From JAHDFB01 sp965658745 (GTDB taxonomy: Bacteria; Bacteroidota; Bacteroidia; Chitinophagales; Saprospiraceae): DNA of 56,426 nt. Below are positions 44,031 through 52,723 of the stretch, in pieces; the stretch's first letter is position 1, and every line of letters begins with the position of its first letter. The translations under genes and the position numbers were made by a program. The stretch lies in NCBI GenBank assembly GCA_965658745.1, contig CBFHTK010000015.1:1-56426 (forward strand). The letters are read 5' to 3'. The notes beneath the pieces were generated by a model. The model was not told where the DNA came from. It saw only the letters and a list, made by a program, of their open reading frames with translations, and ran no database searches.

Positions 44031-45362
44031 ATGAGATACAGTATATTTCTTTTAATGCTTTTACTTGCTGCATGTCAAAAACCACAGCAGATTAATCAAT
44101 TGGATGCAACGATTAATGGTGCAGAGCCAGAAAGCAAACTAAAAATTGAAGGACAAGGTTACTCCAAAGAGTTTTCTATTCTTGATGGAACAGTCAAAGA
44201 TACCTTCAAGATTGAGAAAGAAGGACTATATTCATTTATCTATAAAAGAAATCGATTGCAAGCCTATTTGAAACCAGGACAGACAGTGCAATTCGAAGGA
44301 GATGCGAAAGATCTTCAAATTAGCGCTGAATTTCAGGGAATTCATCAACATCAATGGGATTATTACAAGGCAAAAAAAGATGTTACGAGTAAGTTTTTAT
44401 CACAAAGGCGCCTTTTTGGGCTCGAACCAAACGAGTTCTTAGCATCATTGGAAACAGGATCAAAATTAGTTGATAGTCTACTTGCAGTGGGTGACCTTCC
44501 ATCAGAATTGGTTTCATTGGAAAAAGAACGAATTCAAATAGATGCAAAGAAGAACACATATATTTACCCCTTGGCAACGGACAAAAAAATCGATGATTTA
44601 TCGGAGCAATTTAAAGATCCATTAGCAGGAGTAGATCTAACAGATGAAGAAAAATTCATAGAAAACCCTTCATATGCGGAATTGGTGAGTACACATTTTA
44701 ACATTGAGATGAATCAGGATACTTCAGCTGGATATGAAGATGTTTTTCTAAAAAGAGTATCCGCGCTACCTGAAGGGAATATCAGAAATAGCATATTGTA
44801 TGGAACGATGCAATATTTATTAACACCAAATGAGCGATTAGATGAGTTTTTCACTTTTTTCAATGAGCATTCAACAAATGCAAAAGATATTGAAAAAATG
44901 AAAGAACAATATGATCTTTTTCAAAGCTTAACAAATGGGAATTTGTCACCTCAATTTGATTACGAAAATTATAATGGTGGAACATCTGCTTTGTCGGATT
45001 ACAGAGGAAAATATGTTTACATTGATGTATGGGCTACATGGTGTGGACCCTGTATAGGCGAAATACCATCTCTTAAGAAGAAGGAAGCAAAGTACCATGA
45101 TTCGAATGTAGAATTTGTAAGCATTTCTATTGATGAATCGAAAGCATACGATACGTGGAGAAACATGGTAAAAGATAAGGAGTTAGGCGGCTCTCAACTG
45201 ATGGCGGATAATGCTTGGCAGTCTAAATTTGTCCAAGATTATCAAATTAAAGGCATACCTAGGTTTATTCTTGTCGATCCAGAAGGTATGATTGTTTCAG
45301 CTGATGCTCCAAGACCGTCTAGCGATGATTTTGATGAGACATTTGCCAAATTAGGGCTATAA
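44031..45362 (+). CDS. TlpA-family thioredoxin-like lipoprotein
   Basis: A 443-residue lipoprotein. The signal ends in the lipobox LLLAACQKP (Cys about 15). Residues ~20-115 resemble the DUF4369 module (ATINGAEPESKLKIEGQGYSKEFSILDG). A helical middle (~120-300) follows, then a thioredoxin-like domain (~305-443) with DYRGKYVYIDVWATWCGPCIGEIPSLKK; the CGPC active site is at about residues 338-341 and the cis-proline in IKGIPRFILVD. It probably acts as a periplasmic thiol reductase or heme/cytochrome c maturation helper. Standalone gene in the window. Confidence 0.9.
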   Translation: MRYSIFLLMLLLAACQKPQQINQLDATINGAEPESKLKIEGQGYSKEFSILDGTVKDTFKIEKEGLYSFIYKRNRLQAYLKPGQTVQFEGDAKDLQISAEFQGIHQHQWDYYKAKKDVTSKFLSQRRLFGLEPNEFLASLETGSKLVDSLLAVGDLPSELVSLEKERIQIDAKKNTYIYPLATDKKIDDLSEQFKDPLAGVDLTDEEKFIENPSYAELVSTHFNIEMNQDTSAGYEDVFLKRVSALPEGNIRNSILYGTMQYLLTPNERLDEFFTFFNEHSTNAKDIEKMKEQYDLFQSLTNGNLSPQFDYENYNGGTSALSDYRGKYVYIDVWATWCGPCIGEIPSLKKKEAKYHDSNVEFVSISIDESKAYDTWRNMVKDKELGGSQLMADNAWQSKFVQDYQIKGIPRFILVDPEGMIVSADAPRPSSDDFDETFAKLGL

Positions 45363-45714
45363 AGAAAATCAATCACAGTAATTCAGGAAGGAATTTAGCA
45401 ACATTGAAGGACTGGGTGAGCAATTCAACGTATTTTATAGCTCTTTTAAATATTAACTACAGTATAGTTGTGAAAGTGACAATTATGCACTTCTAAATGT
45501 GCATTACATGGACTATGAGTTTCTGTAAATCAATAATTTATGTTATATTAAGTCTTGATTTCGGATAATAACAATAGTAGTGTTTTTTTCCTTTTGGAAG
45601 AAGTTAGCAAGTGTACAATTACAAAAGTCTGTATGCCATGTAAAAAATACTATTTGATATATTATCTTAGAGGATATTTTTTTTATTAACTACGTTTTAA
45701 CCTAATATTTTATT
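45363..45714. other. Intergenic stretch, nothing firm
   Basis: 352 bases of AT-rich DNA between the TlpA gene and the T9SS cargo gene. No strong hairpin, promoter match or reading frame recognised. Confidence 0.5.
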
Positions 45715-47406
45715 ATGAAAACACATTTACTACTTTTATTTTTTGCTTTAACTTTTGGTACTGCTCTAGAGGCCCAAGTAATTTTTGATTGGGAGACTCC
45801 AGAAACTTCAGGAACTTACCAGTATTTTGGAAGTTCTCTAGATGGTTCACAAGCAAGTGCAATTGCTAATCCAAACCCAACTGGTGTCAATACATCATCA
45901 ATGGTTCTAGAATTTACAAAGCCAGCTGGTGCTGAGGTATGGGCAGGTGCATTTGCTGCTGGTGATGGTCCAGGAGAAATCGACTGTACAACAGGAGGTC
46001 AGATTTGTGTAGATGTACACATGAGTAACTTAGGAAACTTAGCAGTGAAATTGGAAAATGCAACTACTGGTGGAGCAAATTGGATTACAACACAAAGTAA
46101 TACAGTTACAGGCGAGTGGGAAACATTATGCTTTGATCTTTCAGTAGATGGACTTGAGGATGATATGACGAATGCTGTTGGTGATATTTTCACACAATTA
46201 GTATTATTTGCTGATTTTGGAACGCCAGGTGGAGATGATGATCAGACGTACTATTTTGATAACATAGTATTAATTCCTGGTGGTGTTACTACCGATTGTA
46301 TTTTCGACTGGGAATCTCCAGAAACTACTGGTACATACCAGTTCTTTGGTAGCACACTTGACGGTTCAGTTGCAAATGTTATTGCTAATCCAAACCCAAC
46401 AGGAGTTAATGAGTCTTCTACGGTTTTAGAATTTGTTAAACCTGCTGGTGCTGAGGTGTGGGCAGGAGCTTTTGCAGCTGGTGATGGTCCAGGATCTATA
46501 GATTGTACAAATGGTGGACAAATCTGTGTAGACGTGCATATGGATCACTTAGGAAATCTTGCTGTAAAACTTGAAAATGCAACTACTGGTGGAGCTAACT
46601 GGATAACAACTCAGAATAATACAGTAATTAACGAATGGGAAACATTGTGTTTTGATCTTTCAGTTGATGGATTAGAGGATGATATGACAAATGCAGTAGG
46701 AGATATTTTCACTCAATTGGTGCTATTTGTTGATTTTGGTACGGCTGGTACAGACCAAGATGTAACAACTTACATTGATAACATTTGCCTTGAGGCAGGT
46801 AGTGCGCCACAGAAGTACATGGCGACATTTAATGTGAATATGAATGGTGAGACTGTTGATGCAGGCGTATTCTTATCAGGAGGTTTGATCAATAATTGGT
46901 CTCCAGATGCTACTCCGATGGATGATTCTGATGGAGATGGCATTTATTCTGTTACTGTCGAATTAGCACCAGCAATGGTTGAATACAAGTTTGTAAACGG
47001 AGCAACATACGAAGAATTGGAAGAAGGAGATTGTACTATTACAGATCCTTCAGGACAATTTATTAATCGTTTGTTGACAATGGAAGCTAAAGATACAATC
47101 GTTGATGCATATGTTTTTGAATCATGTGATCTTATGATTGTGGATGTTGATGAGACAATTTTTGATAATAACTTATTTACGATAGCACCAAATCCAGCAA
47201 TGGATGAAGTTTCTGTTACTTGCGATGTAAGAGAAGAAAAGCTTGTTACTATACTTGATATCAATGGATCAGTTATTCAACAGTTTACAATGGCTGCTAA
47301 TCAGTCAACTATGAATGTAACGTTGAATGATATTGCATCAGGAATGTACATAATGACTGTAACTTCGGACAAAACTAGAAGTGCACAGAAATTTATCAAA
47401 CGATAA
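45715..47406 (+). CDS. T9SS cargo with duplicated jelly-roll-like domain
   Basis: A 563-residue secreted protein. Signal peptide about 1-21. Two near-identical ~165-residue domains follow (about 23-190 and 195-362), each with IFDWE(T/S)PET, GSxLDGS, AGAEVWAGAFAAGDGPG, GGQICVDVHM, LGNLAVKLENATTGGANWITTQ and LSVDGLEDDMTNAVGDIFTQL. They look like carbohydrate-binding-type beta sandwiches, but I cannot name the family. A third domain (about 369-475: FNVNMNGETVDAGVFLSGGLINNWSP) resembles a starch-binding-like module. The tail (about 488-563) is a type A T9SS sorting domain (IAPNPAMDEVSV, GMYIMTVTS). No catalytic domain is seen, so an adhesin or binding protein is likely. A terminator follows at 47420. 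Confidence 0.85.
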   Translation: MKTHLLLLFFALTFGTALEAQVIFDWETPETSGTYQYFGSSLDGSQASAIANPNPTGVNTSSMVLEFTKPAGAEVWAGAFAAGDGPGEIDCTTGGQICVDVHMSNLGNLAVKLENATTGGANWITTQSNTVTGEWETLCFDLSVDGLEDDMTNAVGDIFTQLVLFADFGTPGGDDDQTYYFDNIVLIPGGVTTDCIFDWESPETTGTYQFFGSTLDGSVANVIANPNPTGVNESSTVLEFVKPAGAEVWAGAFAAGDGPGSIDCTNGGQICVDVHMDHLGNLAVKLENATTGGANWITTQNNTVINEWETLCFDLSVDGLEDDMTNAVGDIFTQLVLFVDFGTAGTDQDVTTYIDNICLEAGSAPQKYMATFNVNMNGETVDAGVFLSGGLINNWSPDATPMDDSDGDGIYSVTVELAPAMVEYKFVNGATYEELEEGDCTITDPSGQFINRLLTMEAKDTIVDAYVFESCDLMIVDVDETIFDNNLFTIAPNPAMDEVSVTCDVREEKLVTILDINGSVIQQFTMAANQSTMNVTLNDIASGMYIMTVTSDKTRSAQKFIKR

Positions 47407-47419
47407 AGGTTACGTAGTA

Positions 47420-47457
47420 GAGGCCTCTTGTGAGCGTTCACAAGGGGTCTCTTTTTT
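47420..47457 (+). terminator. Intrinsic terminator after the T9SS cargo gene
   Basis: GAGGCCTCTTGTGA pairs with TCACAAGGGGTCTC around a short GCGT loop, with two mismatched positions in the stem, followed by a run of T (about 47451-47457). Confidence 0.85.
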
Positions 47458-47758
47458 ATATATTATCCCTCCCTTTCTGCATATTTTTTTCTTCGAAAGG
47501 CGACTATCCAATGTCAGTCTTTCCTTTTAATTCCTAGCATGTTCAAGCTATTCCGCCTGCGCTTCATATTGTGTAGTTTTTAACTAGAAGCTCTATTTGG
47601 CGAAAGCCAATGAATCTTTTACAACTGGGGAATTCAACAAATACTATTTACTTCAAATCCTAGCTAGCTCGGTTATTTTGTACTTGAACGATATTTATCA
47701 GAAAGGCAGCAATTATATGTGATCTTCACTCTTAATGTAGAACAGATAACAAAGATCG
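47458..47758. other. Intergenic stretch, nothing firm
   Basis: About 300 bases after the terminator; no gene, repeat or promoter recognised. Confidence 0.45.
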
Positions 47759-48574
47759 ATGAAGTTAATTAGCTATATAGTTTTCCTTAATTTATATTTA
47801 GTCTCAGTCAGTGCTCAGCAAGATCTTAGGCAATATATTTTTGGTCACAGCTTAATAGACCATAGACCACCAGCCGTTCCAACACCTAGTGATGAGACGA
47901 CGGTTCCTCATTGGTTATACTTACTTGCCGCCGAAGCAAACCATGGTTATGCAGCGACAGGACAGTATGGTTTTTTGCAGCAGCATATAAACCTACCCCC
48001 TTTTGCTCAATGGGGATATGACATTGTTCCAGAAGTATGGGATTCAGACAATGAGACCTTCGATGAAGCTTACTTCAATAGTGTGTTAATAACAGCTGGA
48101 AACTTTATGCAATGGCAAGGCCCTTCAATTCCATACTTTAATGATCCAAATGGTACTAGCCCGATTTCAGCGACTAGGACGATCTCTGATTGGTTGCAAA
48201 CGCAATAAGACAGTATCAGAATCTATATTTATGAGAATTGGCCAGATATGGCTCCTAATATTGCAAACTTCCCACCTACACCCGCAGAATTAGCTGATTA
48301 TCATGATTACACTTTAGATGACTTTCATGACTGGTGGATTGAATACCACGATTCTTTGCTTATACAGAGACCAGACCACGAAATTAAAACGATTCCGGCT
48401 GGACCTAAATTGGCTGAATTGATGTTAGAATTCAGAATATTGCTGAGGAATAAATCATATTTCAAAAGATCATTAAGAATTAATTATCGTCTAGGGTTTT
48501 ATTTTAGACAATTCATTGAGCGAGTTGTGTTAAAGAGCCAAACTGATTATGCTCGAGGAGTTACATTTCATTAA
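47759..48574 (+). pseudogene. Secreted protein gene interrupted by an in-frame TAA (SGNH-hydrolase-like?)
   Basis: The first part (149 codons) starts with a signal peptide (MKLISYIVFLNLYLVSVSA) and FGHSLIDHRPP, with PHWLYLLAAEANHGYAATGQYG, WDSDNETF and NFMQWQGPSIPYF. The TAA at 48206-48208 is followed, in the same frame and with no gap, by DSIRIYIYENWPDMAPN, YTLDDFHDWWIEYHDSLL and ETIPAGPKLAELM-like sequence. Both parts read as one continuous protein. After about residue 235 the sequence turns basic and unlike the start (RNKSYFKRSLRINYRLGFYFRQ), suggesting a further frameshift or deletion. GHSL near the start hints at a GDSL-like hydrolase; low certainty. I call it a recently dead gene. Confidence 0.6.
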
Positions 48575-48796
48575 TAAGACAATTGTGCTTATGAAGTACT
48601 GTACTAATTTTCTGTCGTAATAGTGATTTAACGGATTTCACAGCTTACCTAAATCAGTAGGGTTTGTAGGATTTCCATATCTTTATGCTTAGTCACGATT
48701 TCTATTAAGCAGAAGAGTCCGAAGATATGCCAAAATTAGATTTTGCTCCTTGTTTACATAGAAGTAATTGAAACATCGAATAAACAGTAATCATAC

Positions 48797-49570
48797 ATGT
48801 ACAGAAAAGAGGCTCCGGATCCTACCCTAAAGAAATTACAAGCATCAAATTGGGACAATTATATTGTAGGGACTTTTCTCAAGGACTCCAATACATTGGA
48901 GGAAAGTCAGCAGAATACTCTAGAAAGAATTGAACGTTTATTTCCAAAAATTAAAAAATCAAATAAGATTCTAGTTTTATCGGACGGGAATTCTTTTGTT
49001 CCCATCTATTTATCTTCAAAATATCAATGCAAGATCACCATACTTTGTGAGACAAAAGAAGCATTGGATATAATGGAAAGTGATGTTGAAAAGTATGAGC
49101 AACAAGATTACATAAGTTGTCTGCAGCGGGATTTTGATCAGACACAGCTTGACTATGATTATTATGATATGGTTTATTCGATGAATTCGATAAGCAGTCA
49201 TAAGGAAGTAGATCGAGTTTTAGCTGAAGTGCGAAGAACTCTTGTTCCACAAGGAAGATTTATTCTTCTTGAAAAATCCTACAACGGTGATGTTTCATCT
49301 GATTTTGATTTTTATGAAACGGATGATTTTTTGAGAAAAGCACTACGAGCGGATCTAGAAAAAGTCTATTTCAAAGAGTTTACAAAAGAGACGCAAGATC
49401 ATTACAAGGCAGTTCGTAACAAGCTTGCTAAGGAAAAGAAAAGTGTAATTAAAGCCGATGGAGAAAAGGGTTATAATTCTGCGATCGATGCTGTTGATAA
49501 GTTGATAGAATTATCTGCAGAAAATAAAATGAGCTGGAAGTTTATACAGCTTCAAAAAAGAAATGCATAG
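48797..49570 (+). CDS. Class I SAM-dependent methyltransferase-like protein
   Basis: A 257-residue cytoplasmic protein with the Rossmann-type methyltransferase layout: KILVLSDGNSFVPIYLSSKYQCKITILCET (motif I region, about 55-85, with VLSDGNS in place of the usual GxGxG), YDYYDMVYSMNSISSHKEVDRVLAEVRRTLVPQGRFILLEKSY (motifs IV-VI, about 115-158). A charged helical tail (about 200-257) follows. The poorly kept SAM glycine loop means activity is uncertain; the overall pattern still fits type 11-like methyltransferases. The substrate is unknown. A small lipoprotein-like relic begins one base after its stop. Confidence 0.7.
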   Translation: MYRKEAPDPTLKKLQASNWDNYIVGTFLKDSNTLEESQQNTLERIERLFPKIKKSNKILVLSDGNSFVPIYLSSKYQCKITILCETKEALDIMESDVEKYEQQDYISCLQRDFDQTQLDYDYYDMVYSMNSISSHKEVDRVLAEVRRTLVPQGRFILLEKSYNGDVSSDFDFYETDDFLRKALRADLEKVYFKEFTKETQDHYKAVRNKLAKEKKSVIKADGEKGYNSAIDAVDKLIELSAENKMSWKFIQLQKRNA

Positions 49571-49571
49571 G

Positions 49572-49790
49572 ATGAGAATTGCGCATAGTTTATTTTTGTT
49601 GATTCGAATATTTTTTATGTCTTGTAATCAAATAGAGAAGCTAGCGTCAGAGTCAACACTTAGTCTAGAAGAAGAAAAAGCAGAAAGTAGATAATCCAAT
49701 GAGATTTATTCACATTTTGAACTTGATCAAGTACTTAGCTAAATATTGGAACGAGACTATGATCAATTAGTCGCTTTCTACAAGAGATAA
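49572..49790 (+). pseudogene. Small lipoprotein-like relic with in-frame stops
   Basis: An ATG one base after the methyltransferase stop opens a 40-codon frame with a lipoprotein-like signal (MRIAHSLFLLIRIFFMSCNQ). After TAA at 49692-49694 the same frame continues SNEIYSHFELDQVLS, stop, ILERDYDQLVAFYKR, stop. Acidic, protein-like composition persists across the stops, so this looks like a decayed lipoprotein gene. Its last part overlaps the end of rnr on the other strand, so coincidence is possible there. Confidence 0.35.
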
Positions 49791-51950
49791 CTCGATCTGT
49801 CTACGATCAAGGTCAGCACTAATGATTTTCACTCGCAGTACATCGCCCATTTTGTATACTTCACCAGTACGTTTTCCTGTAGCTTTAAATCGTCCTTGTA
49901 ATTCAAACTGATCTTGAAACTGGTCAAAAGTAATCATACCCTCAACTAGGGAGTCTTTGACTGTTACAAAAAGACCTCTATCAATCATTCCACTAATAGA
50001 TGCTTCAAATTCTTGATCTACATGTCTTTTAGCCCATTGCACTTGCTTATACTTGATTGACTCACGCTCAGCTGTTACGGCTTTTCGTTCTTGTAGCGAT
50101 ATATGCTTACATCTAGCTTCAAGTTTACCTTTGTCCTGTCTGTTTGTACCTTTTAAGTTTTTTTCCAGAATTCGATGAACTAACACATCTGCATATCGAC
50201 GAATAGGGGATGTGAAGTGTGCATAGTTTTCGAAACCTAGACCATAGTGCCCAATATTGTTGGTGCTATACTCCGCTTTTGCCATTGTACGAATTGCCAA
50301 TGGTTCCAGGATTTTTAGAGGATCATTGGTCTCTGCTTGTTCTGCCAAATTGTTGAACGATTCAGCAATGTGCGTAGGTGTATCTAGTTTCATCTGTAAT
50401 CCCATCTCTTTGGCAAAACTTGCAAAGTCAGCTAGTTTTTCAGGATCTGGTTCATCGTGTATACGATATACGAAAGGGATCTCTTGGCCTTTGGCTTTTT
50501 TATTGATGAAGATTGCGACTTCTTTATTGGCAAGAAGCATAAAGTCCTCAACTAGTTTGTGCGCATCAAAAGACTCTTTTACGTATACTTCAACTGGATC
50601 TGCATTTTCATCCAATAAGAACTTGAGTTCTGGAGATTGAAAGGATATAGATCCATTTTTGAATCTGTAAGCACGAAGTTTTTTAGCAATTGTGTCTAGT
50701 ACTCGGATCTCTTTAGCAAAATCACCATCACTACCTTCGATGCGTTCTTGAGCTTCTTCGTAAGTAAATCGGCGATCACTATGAATAATTGTTTTTCCAA
50801 ACCATCGACCCTTTAACTTATGTGCTTTATCAAATGTAAACACTGCACTAAAGCAAAATTTATCTTCGTGAGGATTTAAAGAGCATAAGTCATTTGATAA
50901 CATTTCAGGCAACATGGGAGCAACACGATCCACTAAATAAACAGAAGTCGCTCGTTCGGCAGCTTCGCGATCAAGCTCTGTGCCTGCTTGCATATAATGT
51001 GTTACATCAGCTATATGAACACCTACTTCGATATCTCCATTTTTGAGAACTTGATATGATAATGCATCATCAAAGTCTTTTGCCGTGTCGGGATCAATCG
51101 TAATCGTGAAGATTCCTCTGAAATCTCTTCGTTCTGCTAAGGTTTGCTCATTAATAACCATGTTCAAGTTCTTAGCTTCATCTTCCACTATTTTCGGGAA
51201 TTCTTGAGCGAATCCGTTGTTATATAGGATTTCTGTCATAACAACATCATTATTGCCAGATGGTCCGAGATCAACAATGTTTTTTCCTCGAAAACTTCGT
51301 CTTGAACTATCTCTTCCCCAACTACTAATGTCCAATTTAACGGCGTGTCCATGAGGAATTTCTTCAGCTTCTGCTGCATTTATATCAACCTGGAAAAGTA
51401 GTCCTTTGTGATTGACCTCTACAAAGCTTTCATTTTTGAATTTAAAGAGTTTTCCGATAAACTTTGATTGGCCTCTTTCTACGATCTCGATCACTTTGCC
51501 CGACATCCTTCTATCACCAGATCTATTAGAACTAGTTAATTTGACGGTATCTCCATCTAGAGCTCCAAGTAGGTTTTTCTCAGCGACGAAAATATCTTGC
51601 TCCATATCTGGAATTACAATAAAGGCAGAACCTGATCTAGTCATGTCGACTTTTCCTGTGTAGGTTCGTTTTGAACCGCTATTGCTTTTCTTGCCTAGTT
51701 TCACGCCGTCCATAGCGGCTTTGTTTAGTTTATATCGTCCTTCACTAATTGATATAAGTTGGTTTTTTTTCGCTAGTTCTTTTAAGGCTAGATTCACTGA
51801 ATCTCGATTATTATTAAGCTTAGCCTTTTGAATGAGTTGTTTTGCGTTGTAACGTTTTTTGGGATTAATAATAAATTGCTTGAGCACTCTACTCTGAAGA
51901 GCAGAAGGACTCAATTTTTTGGTTTTGTTTCTATTTCTTTTATGTTTCAT
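49767..51950 (-). CDS. rnr: Ribonuclease R
   Basis: Processive 3'-5' exoribonuclease acting on structured RNA. 727 residues, normal size. A basic N-terminus and winged-helix-like part (about 12-75) precede cold-shock domains (about 90-235) and the RNB catalytic domain (about 255-590), with DPDTAKDFDDALSYQ (the metal-binding aspartates, about 288-302), HIADVTHYMQAGTELDREA, MLPEMLSNDLCSLNP and FTSPIRRYADVLVHR. An S1 domain closes the protein (about 640-727: FEASISGMIDRGLFVTVKDSLVEGMI). Its ATG overlaps the stop of the upstream gene by 4 bases (ATGA). Confidence 0.95.
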   Translation of the reverse strand: MKHKRNRNKTKKLSPSALQSRVLKQFIINPKKRYNAKQLIQKAKLNNNRDSVNLALKELAKKNQLISISEGRYKLNKAAMDGVKLGKKSNSGSKRTYTGKVDMTRSGSAFIVIPDMEQDIFVAEKNLLGALDGDTVKLTSSNRSGDRRMSGKVIEIVERGQSKFIGKLFKFKNESFVEVNHKGLLFQVDINAAEAEEIPHGHAVKLDISSWGRDSSRRSFRGKNIVDLGPSGNNDVVMTEILYNNGFAQEFPKIVEDEAKNLNMVINEQTLAERRDFRGIFTITIDPDTAKDFDDALSYQVLKNGDIEVGVHIADVTHYMQAGTELDREAAERATSVYLVDRVAPMLPEMLSNDLCSLNPHEDKFCFSAVFTFDKAHKLKGRWFGKTIIHSDRRFTYEEAQERIEGSDGDFAKEIRVLDTIAKKLRAYRFKNGSISFQSPELKFLLDENADPVEVYVKESFDAHKLVEDFMLLANKEVAIFINKKAKGQEIPFVYRIHDEPDPEKLADFASFAKEMGLQMKLDTPTHIAESFNNLAEQAETNDPLKILEPLAIRTMAKAEYSTNNIGHYGLGFENYAHFTSPIRRYADVLVHRILEKNLKGTNRQDKGKLEARCKHISLQERKAVTAERESIKYKQVQWAKRHVDQEFEASISGMIDRGLFVTVKDSLVEGMITFDQFQDQFELQGRFKATGKRTGEVYKMGDVLRVKIISADLDRRQIELSLVESD

Positions 51951-52453
51951 AATTTATCTTCATTTAAGGAGAAAATAATTTCTCCCGTAGCTAGCATTTC
52001 CAAGTTAAAAGCCTTACTGGCAGTATTTGGAGAACGGCTATCTAATTTTTGTTCACCAACAACAGAGTGTATGATCCAGTCTGGATCTATAGTTGCTACC
52101 GTACGTACAATAGATTCTCCGTTGGTGATCGTTGCGGCGATGACTTTACCATCTATTAACTCCGCATTTTTGTCGTAAGTAATGAGTTTGTATTCATAGT
52201 TCAGAACTCCAGCTTTCCAATAAACAATAGCATGGATATTTCCTGTATCTGGCAATCGAAAACAAGGAACGTATTCAGTGAGTTCATCGTGTTCAGCTTC
52301 GTGAGGAATAATAAACTGATCGATTGCTTCTAGAGGAATTGCTTTATTTATGGCGCTGAAATTAACAGCACTTTCTTCTGTAAGTGTAACTGGCAATTCT
52401 ACTTCTGGAAAAAATTCCAAGAAATCGGAAAAGCGGATATTTTTTTGTTTCAT
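51947..52453 (-). CDS. Hypothetical protein coupled to rnr
   Basis: A 168-residue soluble protein that I do not recognise. It has no signal peptide or span. It begins with an acidic stretch (RFSDFLEFFPEVELPVTL), then YVPCFRLPDTGNIHAIVYWKAGVLNYEYKLITYDKNAELIDGKVIA, which suggests a small beta-sheet domain, and ends FNLEMLATGEIIFSLNEDKL. Its stop overlaps the rnr start (ATGA), so translation is coupled. Its composition is ordinary for the region, so it is probably a native gene. Whether it helps RNA turnover is unknown. Confidence 0.7.
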   Translation of the reverse strand: MKQKNIRFSDFLEFFPEVELPVTLTEESAVNFSAINKAIPLEAIDQFIIPHEAEHDELTEYVPCFRLPDTGNIHAIVYWKAGVLNYEYKLITYDKNAELIDGKVIAATITNGESIVRTVATIDPDWIIHSVVGEQKLDSRSPNTASKAFNLEMLATGEIIFSLNEDKL

Positions 52454-52723
52454 TTTAGAATATAATCATAGGGAAAAACAAGCTATTTGCTTGCTTGTGA
52501 AAAAGCTTAATGGTGATTGGAAAGCTGCTTTCACGTAACGAATAAAAGGCGAGTGCACATTTTATGGATAGATTTTCCCCACAAAGTAGGAAACATAAAA
52601 CGTTCATATTAACACAAAGATATATATATTATTGACAACATACAGTGTGATGTATTACTGATATGTTAACACTAAGGTTTGAGAATGGTTCCCATAGCAC
52701 AAGTTATGTTTCAACTAGGAGGT

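Noticed and set aside
48206..48208. Programmed readthrough or recoding of the TAA
   Set aside because: No stimulatory structure is seen and the downstream part also degenerates, so a nonsense mutation is simpler.
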